A DNA stretch of 64,000 nucleotides from Halobacterium jilantaiense. GTDB taxonomy: Archaea > Halobacteriota > Halobacteria > Halobacteriales > Halobacteriaceae. Position 1 is the first letter of the stretch. Every line of letters starts with the position of its first letter. Shown piece by piece: positions 7,888-17,580 of the stretch. The position numbers were made by a program, and so were the translations under genes. The notes beneath the pieces were generated by a model. It worked only from the letters and a program-made list of their open reading frames with translations. It had not been told where the DNA came from and searched no databases. Location: positions 2,639,393 to 2,703,392 of the forward strand of contig NZ_FOJA01000001.1 of NCBI RefSeq assembly GCF_900110535.1. The letters are read 5' to 3'.

Positions 7888-9564
7888 TCAGTCGTCCGCT
7901 TCGGCGTCGGCCTCGTCGCGGAGTTCGGTGCGGCGAATCTTCCCCGTCACCGTCTTCGGGAGTTCGTCGACGAACTCGACTTCCCGGGGGTACTCGTGGG
8001 CCGCTAGCTCGGATTTCACGTGGGCTTTCACGTCGTCGACGAGCGCGTCCGACGGGTCGGCGTCCTCGCTGGGCACCACGTAGGCTTTCACGATGTTGCC
8101 GCGCTCCCTGTCGGGCTTGGGGACGACCGCGGCCTCGGCGACGGCGTCGTGTTCGCCGAGTGAACTCTCCACCTCGAAGGGCCCAATGCGGTAGCCGGAG
8201 GAGATGATGACGTCGTCCGCGCGCCCCTCGAACCAGAAGTAGCCGTCCTCGTCTCTGTGCGCGAGGTCGCCGGAGAGGTACCACTCGCCGTCCGGACCGT
8301 CCACGAAGCAGCCCGCGGTCTGTTCCGGTTTCTCCCAGTAGCCGGCGAAGAAACACGGGTAGTCACCGCGCTGCGCAATCTCGCCGGTCTCGCCGGGCGG
8401 CAGCACCTCGCCGGTCTGCGGGTCCACGACTGCGGCCTCGATGCCGGGCAACGGCTTCCCCATCGACCCGGGGCGGAGTTCCATCGTCGGGTAGTTGTTG
8501 ATGATCATGTTCCCGGTCTCGGTCTGGCCGTACGTGTCGAGGATGGTGACGCCGAGCGTGTCCTCTCCCCACTCCACGACGCCCGCGGACAGCGGTTCGC
8601 CGATGGAGAGCGCGTGCCGCAGGTCGAGGTCCACGCCGTCGAGGACGTCCTCGTGCTCGCGGAGCATCCGGTAGGCGGTCGGCACGGAGAACAGCACCGA
8701 GACGGGGTACTCGTCGAGCAGGTCGGCCCACGTCTCCGGGTCGAACTCCCCCTCGTAGGTGAACAGCGGGACGCCCCAGAACCACGCGCCGAGCGTGTTG
8801 ATGACGCCCGTGAGCCAGCCGAGGTCGCCCGTCGACCAGTAGAGGTCGTCCTCGTTCAGGTCGACGGCGTACCGCTGGGTGGCGGCGACCCCCGCGACCC
8901 ACCGGTGTTCGTGGAGCACCCCCTTCGCCGGCCCGGTCGTGCCGGACGTGTAGTAGAGCAAGGCCTCGTCGTCCGCACTCGTGTCGGCGGCATCGTACTC
9001 CGTGCTGGCGGCCTCGACGGCCGTATCGAACACCACGTCCTCGGGCGGCGCTCCCGTGCCGCGGTCGACCGTGACGACGTGGTCGACGCTCGGCGCGTCG
9101 GCGAGCGCCTCGCCGACCGTCTCGCGGTTGTCCGTGGTCGTGACGACGACGCTCGCGTCGCAGTCGTCGAGGCGGTACGAGATGCCGTCGGGGCCGTACC
9201 GTTCGTTCACGCTCCCCCAGACCGCGCCGTGTTTGAGCGTGCCGAGGAGCGCGACGTAGTGTTCGGGGATGCGGGGCATGTACGACACCACGCGGTCGCT
9301 GCGCTCGACGCCGAGGCCGTCGAGGACGTTCGCGAACGCGCTCGACTGCTGGGAGAGCTCCCAGAACGTCGTCTTCGAGAGGTCGCCGTCCGTGTCGACC
9401 TGGTAGAGGGCGACCCGTCCGCGTCGCTCGGCGTGGCGGTCCACCGTCTCGGTGGCGACGTTCAGTTCGTCGGGCGCGTCGCCGCTGGTCTCCGCGTAGA
9501 TGTCGTCCCACGCGAAGGAGTCACGGGCCGCGTCGTAGTTCGACAGATTGTGGCTTGGTGCCAT
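7888..9564 (-). CDS. AMP-forming acyl-CoA synthetase (acetate/medium-chain type)
   Basis: 558 residues of the ANL superfamily. The phosphate-binding loop YYTSGTTGPAKGV, the adenylation motif LDTYGQTETG, the hinge region YLSGDLAHRDEDGYFWFEGR and the C-terminal PKTVTGKIRR with its catalytic lysine are all intact. The family activates a carboxylic acid with ATP to an acyl-AMP and then transfers it to CoA. Layout resembles medium-chain acyl-CoA synthetases, so fatty-acid or propionate/butyrate activation is as likely as acetate. Start 9564 (MAPSHNLSNY) is preferred to an ATG 24 codons upstream. Confidence 0.88.
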   Translation of the reverse strand: MAPSHNLSNYDAARDSFAWDDIYAETSGDAPDELNVATETVDRHAERRGRVALYQVDTDGDLSKTTFWELSQQSSAFANVLDGLGVERSDRVVSYMPRIPEHYVALLGTLKHGAVWGSVNERYGPDGISYRLDDCDASVVVTTTDNRETVGEALADAPSVDHVVTVDRGTGAPPEDVVFDTAVEAASTEYDAADTSADDEALLYYTSGTTGPAKGVLHEHRWVAGVAATQRYAVDLNEDDLYWSTGDLGWLTGVINTLGAWFWGVPLFTYEGEFDPETWADLLDEYPVSVLFSVPTAYRMLREHEDVLDGVDLDLRHALSIGEPLSAGVVEWGEDTLGVTILDTYGQTETGNMIINNYPTMELRPGSMGKPLPGIEAAVVDPQTGEVLPPGETGEIAQRGDYPCFFAGYWEKPEQTAGCFVDGPDGEWYLSGDLAHRDEDGYFWFEGRADDVIISSGYRIGPFEVESSLGEHDAVAEAAVVPKPDRERGNIVKAYVVPSEDADPSDALVDDVKAHVKSELAAHEYPREVEFVDELPKTVTGKIRRTELRDEADAEADD

Positions 9565-9662
9565 GTCCCGAGGTTCTGTCGCACCCCAAATAGTAGTTTG
9601 TGCGTGACAGGTCCGGAGCCATTCCCCCGTCTCCATCGGACTGCGCGTCGACCGCCGACCGC

Positions 9663-11162
9663 CTACCCCTTGACGTTGCAGACGGGGTACGTGCGCGCGA
9701 CGAGGTCACCGATGCCGAGCGCGTCCGAGACGCCGACCACGTCGTCCACGTCCTTGTAGACGCCCGGTGCCTCCTCGGCGATGGTGGCTCCCGACGCCGC
9801 CTTGACGTAGATCTCGTCAGACTCCCGGAGGTCGTCCTGCACGTCGCCGCCCCAGTACTCGTCTTTGGCCCGCGTGCGGCTCATCAGGCGTCCCGCACCG
9901 TGGGCGGTCGACCCGAACGACCGACCCATCGACTGCTCGCCGCCCTTCAGGACGTAACTGCCAGCGCCCATGCTCCCGGGGATGATGACCGGCTGGCCGA
10001 CGTCGCGGTACGCCGACGGGACCTCGGGGTGGCCGGCGGGGAACGCCCGCGTCGCGCCCTTCCGGTGGACGTAGAGGTCGCGCTCGACGCGCTCGCCGTC
10101 GCCGCCGAGGCTGTAGCCGTCCCCGGTCCGGGTGACTGTGTGGGTCTCCCGTTTCGCGATGTTGTGCGCCACGTCGTACAGGAGGTCCATCTCCAAGGCC
10201 TCCCAGTCCGGCGCGTCGAAGACGTCGGCGAACGTCTCCCGGACGGCGTGCGTGACGAGCTGGCGGTTCACCCACGCGAAGTTGATGGCCGCGCACATCG
10301 CGCCGTAGTACTCGTCGGCGAGGTCCGAGTCTGCGGGTGCCGCCGCGAGGTCCCTGTCCGGCAGCGACGCCAGGAAGTCCGGGTGTTCCTGCTCGATGCG
10401 GCGGAGGTAGTCCGAACACACCTGGTGGCCGAGCCCCCGGGAGCCGCAGTGAATCAGGACGACGAGCTGGTCCTCGACGAGGCCGAACGCGTCGGCCGTG
10501 TCGTCGTCGTACACGTCGGTGACGCGCTGGACTTCCAGGAAGTGGTTGCCCGACCCCAGCGACCCCATCTGGCTGGTGCCGCGGTCTTTGGCCTTCTTCG
10601 AGACGGCGTCCGGGTCGGCGTCCGGCCGCATCCCCTCGTCCTCGCAGCGCAGGCGGTCCTCACGAGTCGCGTACCCCTCTTCGACGCACCAGTCGACGCC
10701 GCGTTCGAGGGCCTTTTCGAGGTCCGCGTGGCTCCGGTCGTGGACGCCGCCACCGCCCAGTCCGCAGGGCACGGCGTCGAACAGCGCGTCGACGAGTTCG
10801 TCCTCGCGGCCCCGAACGTCGTCGTAGGTGAGGTTCGTGCGCACCATCCGGACGCCGCAGTTGATGTCGAACCCGACGCCACCGGGCGAGATACAGCCGT
10901 CCTCGGCGTCGAAGGCGGCGACGCCACCGACCGGGAAGCCGTAGCCCTGGTGGCCGTCGGGCGTGCAGAGCGCGGGCGCGACCACGCCCGGCATCGCGGC
11001 GACGTTCCGCAGCTGGTCGAGGGTCATGTCGTCGCCGATGTGTTCGAGCAGCGCCTCGCTGGCGAGCACGCGAGCGGGGATGCTGTCGTCGTCCCGGTCG
11101 AGTTCCCAGACGTTCGGCTCCACCTCGGTGAGCCGGTGGTCGCCGGCGTCGAACGTGGTCAT
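9663..11162 (-). CDS. rtcB: RNA-splicing ligase RtcB
   Basis: 499 residues, full length. All metal and guanylylation residues are visible: FDINCG (Asp99, Cys102), GSGNHFLEVQ (His207), IHCGSRGLGHQ (His238), DVAHNIAKRE (His333) and GSTAHGAGR, whose His421 matches the histidine that becomes GMP-linked. RtcB joins 2',3'-cyclic phosphate and 5'-OH ends after tRNA intron removal, using GTP and Mn2+. It ends in VCNVKG, as is usual. It lies 61 nt downstream of the archease gene on the same strand, consistent with co-expression. Confidence 0.97.
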   Translation of the reverse strand: MTTFDAGDHRLTEVEPNVWELDRDDDSIPARVLASEALLEHIGDDMTLDQLRNVAAMPGVVAPALCTPDGHQGYGFPVGGVAAFDAEDGCISPGGVGFDINCGVRMVRTNLTYDDVRGREDELVDALFDAVPCGLGGGGVHDRSHADLEKALERGVDWCVEEGYATREDRLRCEDEGMRPDADPDAVSKKAKDRGTSQMGSLGSGNHFLEVQRVTDVYDDDTADAFGLVEDQLVVLIHCGSRGLGHQVCSDYLRRIEQEHPDFLASLPDRDLAAAPADSDLADEYYGAMCAAINFAWVNRQLVTHAVRETFADVFDAPDWEALEMDLLYDVAHNIAKRETHTVTRTGDGYSLGGDGERVERDLYVHRKGATRAFPAGHPEVPSAYRDVGQPVIIPGSMGAGSYVLKGGEQSMGRSFGSTAHGAGRLMSRTRAKDEYWGGDVQDDLRESDEIYVKAASGATIAEEAPGVYKDVDDVVGVSDALGIGDLVARTYPVCNVKG

Positions 11163-11223
11163 GCACGGTAGTCGGTCGGGCTCCCGGGAATACTTTTACG
11201 CCCTCGCCGGGCCGCGAGGCGCG

Positions 11224-11649
11224 CTACACGTCGAAGACGACGTAGGCGTGCCAGCCGCCGTCCTCGCGCTGCGAGAGCTCCATCTGCGAGTACGTCACGG
11301 CCTTGAGGTCGCGGGCGCGGACGTCGGCCAGCGGGACGCCGCGCGCCGACGCCTCGACGACCCACTCGCTCCCGCCGTCGGTCTCGACCTCGCGGACGGT
11401 CGCGTCGTTGTCGACGGGGAGGACGCCGCGGACGTCGCGCTCGTAGACCAGTTCGCCGAGGTAGTCGTAGAGCGCGGCCTCCCGGGATTCAGCCCGCTCC
11501 TCGACTCCAAAGCGCTCGCCGCTGTCGGGCCGCTCGTCGGTCATCGCAGCCGCCATCCCGTCGGCGAGCGCGGCGAACACGCCGCCGAGCGAGCCGGCGT
11601 CGGCCTCGACGGCGACGTCGGCCGTGTGGTCGCGGAGTTCGAAGCTCAC
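11224..11649 (-). CDS. Archease (RtcB activator)
   Basis: 141 residues with the archease landmarks FELRDHTADVAVEA at the N-terminus, ALYDYLGELVYERD in the middle, and DLKAVTYSQMEL near the C-terminus; the acidic Asp and terminal residues of the metal pocket are present (ends VVFDV). Archease speeds RtcB guanylylation and allows multiple turnover. Adjacent to rtcB in the same orientation, so the pair is a dedicated tRNA-splicing/repair operon. Confidence 0.95.
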   Translation of the reverse strand: MSFELRDHTADVAVEADAGSLGGVFAALADGMAAAMTDERPDSGERFGVEERAESREAALYDYLGELVYERDVRGVLPVDNDATVREVETDGGSEWVVEASARGVPLADVRARDLKAVTYSQMELSQREDGGWHAYVVFDV

Positions 11650-11750
11650 CCCGACCGCCCCCGGGTGGTCTCGCTGGTCATCGTCCCCGCGGACGGCGAG
11701 CAGCCCCGTCAGGATTTCGACCGCCGTCCCGCGTTCCGCCGGACGGTGGA

Positions 11751-11758
11751 ATTATATT
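11751..11758 (+). promoter_or_regulatory. TATA-like box before the GNAT gene
   Basis: ATTATATT is centred about 26 nt upstream of the GTG at 11781, supporting a leaderless start there. Confidence 0.5.
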
Positions 11759-11780
11759 CGTCGCCGCGCTACCCACTCGG

Positions 11781-12260
11781 GTGAGCGTCACGGTAGACGA
11801 ACGGGTGGTGCCCCCGGGCGACGACGAGTACCTCGAAGACGCCTGGGCGCTGAAAGAGGGCATCCGAGAGCGAGAGGACCTCCTCAAACAGCGACGGGGC
11901 TTCTTCGCGAACGCCTACCGGCGGGCGACAGTCCACTGTTTCCTCGACGGCGACGACCTTGTCGGGTTCGCGGCGGCGCGCTCGGACGGCTACATCCTGT
12001 TCCTCGCGGTCGCGCCCGAGTACCGCGGCGAGAACTACGGCGAGCGCCTCGTCGCCTCGGTCGCGTCCGAGGCGGGGAAGGCGTCCTGTCACGCCCGAAC
12101 GACAAACGAGAACGCAATCGGCTTCTACCGCAACCTCGGGTTCACCATCGAGCGCGAAATCGAGGACTACTACGAGGACGGCACCGGTGCCTACTACCTC
12201 CGGCTCGGCGACCACGACCGCATCCGCGACCGCATCTCCGAACTGCTGCGCGGCCGGTAG
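11781..12260 (+). CDS. GNAT N-acetyltransferase
   Basis: 159 residues. Core GNAT motifs: LFLAVAPEYRGENYGERLV (motif A with the acetyl-CoA-binding R/Q-x-x-G-x-G/A variant, near residue 80) and NENAIGFYRNLGFTIE (motif B). An N-terminal helical extension of about 45 residues precedes the domain. Such proteins transfer acetyl groups to protein N-termini (RimI-like) or small amines; the target is unknown. The GTG start fits the TATA-like box at 11751-11758. Confidence 0.85.
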   Translation: MSVTVDERVVPPGDDEYLEDAWALKEGIREREDLLKQRRGFFANAYRRATVHCFLDGDDLVGFAAARSDGYILFLAVAPEYRGENYGERLVASVASEAGKASCHARTTNENAIGFYRNLGFTIEREIEDYYEDGTGAYYLRLGDHDRIRDRISELLRGR

Positions 12261-12406
12261 TTCGGTTCGCCGGCGACCACTGCGACGCGCCAGCGACCGC
12301 GCCGTCGTCCCCGGGTTCGCGTAGACGGGAGCGGACGCGTCGGTGACACGGGTCGACGGCGAAGACGACACGCCTATGGGGCCGGTGGGCTTACGCGACT
12401 CCGGTA

Positions 12407-13582
12407 ATGGAGGAACGCACGCGAGCCTATCTCCGGGGGCGGTTCGGCGACTTCTACCGCCGCACGGAGATACGACTCCCGCCGCGAGCCGACGAGCGCG
12501 AGTGGGGGTACATCCCGTGGACGAGCGGGCCGGACACGACGATGGTCCGGCACAAGTCCACGCTCGACCTGGGCGACACGGCGGCGTTCCTCGAACGCGA
12601 GCGGCCCCGGCACGTCTACTTCTCGGCGGGCTTCTACGAGGAGCCGGGGGCGTCGACGATGCAGGAGAAGACCTGGCTGGGCAGCGACCTCGTCTTCGAC
12701 CTGGACGCCGACCACCTGCCGAGTGTCACGCTCGGCGAGGACTCCTACGCGGAGATGCTGGCGAAGTGCAAGGACGCGCTGCTGCGGCTGCTGGACTTCC
12801 TCGAACGCGACTTCGGCTTCGAGGACCTGACGGTGACGTTCTCCGGCGGCCGCGGGTACCACGTCCACGTCCGCGACGAGGGCGTCTACGACCTCGAACG
12901 CGAGCAGCGCCGCGAAATCGTGGACTACGTTCGGGGCAACGAACTCGACCTGGAGACGCTGGTGACGGAGGAGGCGGTCGACGGCCTCGGGCTGAAGAAC
13001 CCGACCACGAAGCGCACGCTGCCGGCGGACGGCGGCTGGGGGCGGCGGGTGACCGACCGCCTCGGCGAGTTCGCCGACGACCTGCTGGCGCGCGGCGAGG
13101 ACGACGCCGTCGAGTACCTCGCGGGCTTCGACGGCGTCGGCGAGAAGTCCGCTCGCGCCATCTACAACGTCGTCGCGAACAACACGGAGGCGGTGCGAGC
13201 CGGGAACGTCGACGTCCACCCGGCGTTCCTCAAGGTCGCCCGGAAGTACGTCGCGGAGACCGTCGAAGCCGAGAACGCGCCCATCGACGAGCCCGTGACG
13301 ACGGACACGAACCGGCTGATTCGGCTGCCGGGGACGCTGCACGGCGGCAGCGGGCTGGAGGTCCAGCGCCTCGACCGGGAGGAACTGGACGACTTCGACC
13401 CGCTGGTCGACGCCGTCCCCGAGACGTTCGTCGGCCACGACATCACCGTCGAGGTGCAGGCGGAGCGGACGCTCGAACTGCTCGGGGAAACGCTTACAGT
13501 AACCCCGGGCGACCACACAGTACCAGAGTACGCGGGCGTCTTCCTGATGGCCCGCGGGACCGCGGAGAAGGCCAAAGAATGA
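12407..13582 (+). CDS. priS: DNA primase small subunit PriS
   Basis: 391 residues, full length for the catalytic subunit of the archaeo-eukaryotic primase. The catalytic carboxylates are in VFDLDADH (Asp98, Asp100), the nucleotide-binding SGGRGYH is at 146-152, and DTNRLIRLPGTLHGG carries the third conserved acidic/basic motif. It makes the RNA/DNA primers for replication together with PriL, which is not in the window. Its stop codon overlaps the start of the GINS gene by 4 nt (ATGA), a strong sign of translational coupling. Confidence 0.96.
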   Translation: MEERTRAYLRGRFGDFYRRTEIRLPPRADEREWGYIPWTSGPDTTMVRHKSTLDLGDTAAFLERERPRHVYFSAGFYEEPGASTMQEKTWLGSDLVFDLDADHLPSVTLGEDSYAEMLAKCKDALLRLLDFLERDFGFEDLTVTFSGGRGYHVHVRDEGVYDLEREQRREIVDYVRGNELDLETLVTEEAVDGLGLKNPTTKRTLPADGGWGRRVTDRLGEFADDLLARGEDDAVEYLAGFDGVGEKSARAIYNVVANNTEAVRAGNVDVHPAFLKVARKYVAETVEAENAPIDEPVTTDTNRLIRLPGTLHGGSGLEVQRLDREELDDFDPLVDAVPETFVGHDITVEVQAERTLELLGETLTVTPGDHTVPEYAGVFLMARGTAEKAKE

Positions 13583-14487
13583 ATCTCGAGGACTTACGCT
13601 CCGCCCAGACCCGGGAGCGCGCGACGGACGGCCTGCAGGACCTACGGGACTCGTTCTACGGCGATGTCGCCGAGTTCATTCAGGAGCTCAAGGACCGACG
13701 GGACGCGGCCGCGGAGGCCGCCGACGACCCGTTCGGCGACCCCGAAGTCCAGGAGCTCACCGACCGCATCGAGACCGCCGAGCAGGTCGTCGAAGCCATC
13801 TACGAGCGCCGGATGGGGAAGCTCGTGAAGCAGGCGAGTCTGGCGGCTGCGGGGATGCCCGACGACGAGAACGGGCTCACTGCGGAGGAACAGGACCTCT
13901 ACACGGACCTCGTCGAGCGCATCGAGTCGAACAAGGCTCACGTGCTGGACGTCATCGCGGGCGACGCCGAGGCGAGCGGCGGGGACGACGCGACGCCGGA
14001 CGCCGGCGCGAACCCAGTGCAGGCGGACGCCGGTGCGCCCCCAGCGCCGACAGAGCCCGACCGCGAGCCGACTGCTGACCCGACGCCGAGCGAGTCGTCC
14101 GCTGCGGCGGCAATGGGGGGTGGCCTCGACGACGACGACCGCTCCGAGCCGGAGCCGGTGGGCGAGCCGGGCGACGAGCCGCTGGCGGACGCCGAGCCAG
14201 CACCGGAGGAGGAGCCGCCGGCGGCAATCGCGGAGGACCTCGCGAAAGTCAACGGCGAGGCCGACGAGGACGACCCGACGCCGGACGGCGGCGTGCAGAG
14301 CGAGACCGGCGACGCCGGACCAGCCCCGGGAGAAGACCGCGTCCGGGTGCGTGTCACCGACGACGTCGGCGAGATATTCGGCGTCGACGAGCGCCCCTAC
14401 GACCTGCGGGCCGAGGACATCGTGACGCTCCCCGAGGAGAACGCCACGCCGCTCGTCGAGAAGGACGCCGCCGAGCGACTGGACTAG
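13579..14487 (+). CDS. GINS complex subunit (Gins51/Gins15 type)
   Basis: 302 residues. The first 120 (MNLEDLRSAQTRERATDGLQ onward) are the all-helical A domain of archaeal Gins15/51; the last about 60 (RVRVTDDVGEIFGVDERPYDL) are the small beta B domain. Between them lies an unusually long low-complexity linker of about 120 residues rich in Asp, Glu, Pro and Ala. GINS bridges MCM helicase and primase or polymerase at the fork. The start overlaps the priS stop by 4 nt. Its stop interlocks with the stop of the convergent minus-strand gene. Confidence 0.88.
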   Translation: MNLEDLRSAQTRERATDGLQDLRDSFYGDVAEFIQELKDRRDAAAEAADDPFGDPEVQELTDRIETAEQVVEAIYERRMGKLVKQASLAAAGMPDDENGLTAEEQDLYTDLVERIESNKAHVLDVIAGDAEASGGDDATPDAGANPVQADAGAPPAPTEPDREPTADPTPSESSAAAAMGGGLDDDDRSEPEPVGEPGDEPLADAEPAPEEEPPAAIAEDLAKVNGEADEDDPTPDGGVQSETGDAGPAPGEDRVRVRVTDDVGEIFGVDERPYDLRAEDIVTLPEENATPLVEKDAAERLD

Positions 14488-14840
14488 TCGCGGACCGACG
14501 CCGCGAACAGGGCTTCGAGTTCTTCGAGGTCCTCGGGGTGGTCGTGGTCCTCGGCCGCGACCTCGGCAAAGAGGCCGTGGTGGCTCTCGCTGAGTTCGAT
14601 GATTGCTGGGTCCTCGACGTCGTCCAACTCGATGTCCGCCGGGTAGTCGTCGCCCTCCTCGTGGAGGTAGTACAGCGCGGGCGCGTCGTCGTCCAGCCAC
14701 GCGGCCTCCGCGTTCATGTTCTCCAGTTCGAGCCCGGCTTCGAAGGTCTCCCGCTGTTCGTCGAGCGCGTCGAAGTGGTCCCGAACGGCGTCGACCCGCG
14801 CCGGGTCTAGGGGCAACCGGAACAGGCGGTAGTTCGGCAT
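14484..14840 (-). CDS. Acidic hypothetical protein, possibly DUF6176
   Basis: 118 residues beginning MPNYRLFRLPLDPARVDAVRD, with an N-terminal beta-alpha unit, a central WLDDDAPALYYLHEEGDD segment and a helical C-terminus. The layout recalls the ferredoxin-like DUF6176 family, but this is from memory. Composition is strongly acidic. The start at 14840 is the only sensible ATG; the large frame continuing upstream is antisense to cdc48. Its stop overlaps the GINS stop on the other strand. Confidence 0.7.
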   Translation of the reverse strand: MPNYRLFRLPLDPARVDAVRDHFDALDEQRETFEAGLELENMNAEAAWLDDDAPALYYLHEEGDDYPADIELDDVEDPAIIELSESHHGLFAEVAAEDHDHPEDLEELEALFAASVRD

Positions 14841-14914
14841 GACGTGTCGACCGGTCACCGGGACAGAAAATAAGTTTTTACCGGACCCTGGTGGGGCCGG
14901 CGCGTGGACTGGGG

Positions 14915-17194
14915 TTACTGGAACGCGCCGGGCGTGGGTTCGTCGTCGGTGGGCGCGTCGGCGGAGTTGAACCGCTGTTCGATCTCCTCGTACTCTTCTT
15001 TGACTTCCTCGTCGACGCTGGGCGTGACTTCGTCGAGGGCCGTCTCGAAGTGCGCCATCGTGATGCGGACGTTGCCGACGGACTCGACGGCGTCGTCGGG
15101 GTCGACGGAGTTGACGAACTCGCGAGTCGCGTTCATCGTGGCCTCGCGGACCAGGGCTTCGACGTCCGCGCCGACGAAGCCGTCCATGCGGTCGGCGACG
15201 GCGTCGAGGTCGACGTCGTCGGCGAGCGGCTTGTTGCGGGTGTGGACCTCGAGGATGGCGCGCCGGGCGTCGGCGTCCGGCACGGGCACGTGGACGTGGC
15301 GGTCCAGGCGGCCCGGGCGCAGCAGCGCGCTGTCGATGAGGTCGGGGCGGTTCGAGGTGGCGACCACGACGACGTCCTCGAGGGCTTCGATGCCGTCGAG
15401 TTCGGTGAGCAGCTGGGAGACGACGCGTTCGCCGACGCCCGAGTCGCTCGTCGTGCGGCCGCGTTCGCCCGCGATGGCGTCGATCTCGTCGAAGAACACC
15501 ACCGTCGGGGCGTTCGAGCGCGCCTTCTCGAAGACCTCGCGGACGCCCTTCTCTGACTCCCCGACGTACTTGTTGAGGAGTTCGGGGCCCTTCACGGAGA
15601 TGAAGTTCGAGTTGGCCTCGTTGGCGACGGCCTTCGCGAGCAGGGTCTTCCCGGTGCCCGGCGGGCCGTACAGTAGCACACCCTTCGCGGACTGGAGGTC
15701 CATCGCGTCGAAGACCTCGGGGTAGTCCAGCGGCCACTGGATGGTCTCACGGAGGCGTTCTTTCGTGTCCTCGAGGCCGCCGACGTCGGCCCACGTCACG
15801 TCCGGCACTTCGACGAAGACCTCGCGGAGCGCCGACGGCTCGATGCCCTTCAGCGCCTGCTTGAAGTCGGTCTCGATGACCTTGATGGATTCGAGGAGCT
15901 CGGCGTCGATTTCGTCGGACTCCAGGTCGATCTCGGGGCGGACGCGGCGCAGTGCGTTCATCGCGGCCTCCTTCGCGAGGCTCTCGATGTCCGCGCCGAC
16001 GAAGCCGTGCGTGCTCTCGGCGTACTCGTCGAGGTCGATGTCCTCGGCGAGCGGCATCCCGCGGGTGTGGACCTGCATGATCTCCTTGCGGCCGTCCTGG
16101 TCGGGGACGCCGATTTCGATCTCGCGGTCGAAGCGACCGCCGCGCCGCAGCGCGGGGTCGATGGCGTCGACGCGGTTCGTCGCCGCGATGACGGTGACGT
16201 CACCGCGCTCTTCGAGGCCGTCCATCAGCGAGAGCAGCTGGGCGACGACGCGGCGCTCCACGTCGCCCTGGGTCTCGCCGCGCTTCGGCGCGATGGAGTC
16301 GAGTTCGTCGATGAAGACGATGGCGGGCGTGTTCTCCTCGGCCTCGTCGAAGACCTCGCGGAGCTTCTCCTCGCTCTCCCCGTAGTACTTCGACATGATC
16401 TCCGGGCCGGAGATGGTCTGGAAGTGCGCGTCGATCTCGCTGGCGACAGCCTTCGCGATGAGCGTCTTCCCGGTGCCCGGCGGGCCGTGCAGGAGCACGC
16501 CCTTCGGCGGTTCGATGCCGAGCTGCTGGAAGAGCTCCGGGTGGCGCATCGGGAGTTCGATCATCTCCCGGACCTGTTCGAGTTCGCGGTCGAGGCCGCC
16601 GATGTCCTCGTAGGTGACGTTCGGCGTGCCGTCGCCGCCCTCGGGGGCGTCACCGGCACCGGGCGCAATCTCCTCGGCGGGGCGCTCGGACACCTGAATC
16701 TCGGTGTCGTTGCTGACGACGACCGTGCCGTCTGGCTCGGTCTCCGCAATCTTGACGGGAATCTGCTGGCCGGAGATGGTGCTCATGCCGCCGAACCCGA
16801 ACGAGATGGGGATGGTCTGCCCGGCGGTGACGGGGCGGCCGCTGAGGCGGTCACGGACCATCGGTGCGATGTTCCCGCGCACGCGGAGGTTCTGCGGGAG
16901 CGCGACCGTGATGGCGGCCGCGGGTTTGATGTCCGCTGGCTCGACGGTGACCTTGTCGTCGATGCCAACATCGGCCTCCTGGCGGAGTCGGCCGTCGATG
17001 CGGACGATGCCCTCGCCCTCGTCCTCGGGGTAGCCGGGCCAGACGCGGGCGACCGCTCGCCCCTGGTCGCCGCGGCCTTCGATGACGATGTAGTCGCCGT
17101 TCTCAAGGCCGAGTTCCTCCATAGACGCGCGGTCGACGGCCGCGAGGCCGCGACCGGCGTCCTTCTGCTTGAGGGGTTTGACAGTGAGTTTCAT
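14915..17194 (-). CDS. cdc48: AAA+ ATPase Cdc48 (VAT / p97 homologue)
   Basis: 759 residues with the full p97 plan: N-domain (1-190; double-psi barrel plus four-stranded part), D1 with Walker A GPPGTGKT at 237-244 and Walker B VFIDEL at 293-298, D2 with Walker A at 510-517 and Walker B VFFDEI at 566-571, and a short acidic tail. Arginine fingers are present (RFDRE and RLDRH regions). A hexameric unfoldase, it delivers proteins to the proteasome. The start overlaps by 4 nt the stop of the Hsp20-like gene upstream, so both are probably translated from one mRNA. Confidence 0.97.
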   Translation of the reverse strand: MKLTVKPLKQKDAGRGLAAVDRASMEELGLENGDYIVIEGRGDQGRAVARVWPGYPEDEGEGIVRIDGRLRQEADVGIDDKVTVEPADIKPAAAITVALPQNLRVRGNIAPMVRDRLSGRPVTAGQTIPISFGFGGMSTISGQQIPVKIAETEPDGTVVVSNDTEIQVSERPAEEIAPGAGDAPEGGDGTPNVTYEDIGGLDRELEQVREMIELPMRHPELFQQLGIEPPKGVLLHGPPGTGKTLIAKAVASEIDAHFQTISGPEIMSKYYGESEEKLREVFDEAEENTPAIVFIDELDSIAPKRGETQGDVERRVVAQLLSLMDGLEERGDVTVIAATNRVDAIDPALRRGGRFDREIEIGVPDQDGRKEIMQVHTRGMPLAEDIDLDEYAESTHGFVGADIESLAKEAAMNALRRVRPEIDLESDEIDAELLESIKVIETDFKQALKGIEPSALREVFVEVPDVTWADVGGLEDTKERLRETIQWPLDYPEVFDAMDLQSAKGVLLYGPPGTGKTLLAKAVANEANSNFISVKGPELLNKYVGESEKGVREVFEKARSNAPTVVFFDEIDAIAGERGRTTSDSGVGERVVSQLLTELDGIEALEDVVVVATSNRPDLIDSALLRPGRLDRHVHVPVPDADARRAILEVHTRNKPLADDVDLDAVADRMDGFVGADVEALVREATMNATREFVNSVDPDDAVESVGNVRITMAHFETALDEVTPSVDEEVKEEYEEIEQRFNSADAPTDDEPTPGAFQ

Positions 17195-17439
17195 GGCTCC
17201 ACCTCGACAGTGACGACGCCGTTGTTGATGAAAGCTCGCGTCACGTCGCCCTCGGGGGCGTCGAGCTCGTACTGTGCGTCCGTCTCACCGGTCAGAATGA
17301 GGATGACAGTGTCGTCGACGACGTCGACGGACACTCGGTCGTCCTCCACACCGATGTCTGCGGCGAGCACGCGCAGGTCGCCGTAGTCGTAGCGGCGGGC
17401 CAGCGCGTCGGTCTCGCGGTTGAGTGTCTCCACGTTCAT
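17191..17439 (-). CDS. Small Hsp20/alpha-crystallin-like protein, DUF7127-like
   Basis: 82 residues, a minimal beta-sandwich: [16 protein letters not shown], then [14 protein letters not shown], then the closing [13 protein letters not shown], which resembles the end of an alpha-crystallin domain. The N- and C-terminal oligomerisation arms of true small heat-shock proteins are missing. I associate it with DUF7127, from memory. It overlaps cdc48 by 4 nt, so it may be an adaptor or co-chaperone of Cdc48; this is inference from position. Confidence 0.8.
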   Translation of the reverse strand: MNVETLNRETDALARRYDYGDLRVLAADIGVEDDRVSVDVVDDTVILILTGETDAQYELDAPEGDVTRAFINNGVVTVEVEP

Positions 17440-17467
17440 TTGACTAACGTAGAGTAATCGTCACTAG

Positions 17468-17476
17468 TATTTAAAT
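17468..17476 (-). promoter_or_regulatory. TATA-like box of the Hsp20-like/cdc48 operon
   Basis: The strand-symmetric AT-rich core TATTTAAAT is centred about 33 nt upstream of the ATG at 17439, in an otherwise GC-rich gap. The predicted transcript start is near 17445, leaving a leader of a few nucleotides. Confidence 0.6.
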
Positions 17477-17580
17477 GTGTCGTCGCTGGTCGGGGGACGT
17501 GGTGGGGTTGTACGATTACGAGTAGAATTGCGGTTCACACCTCCGTAGAAGTTATGCCTCTGGTCGCTCTCGCCGCAACC

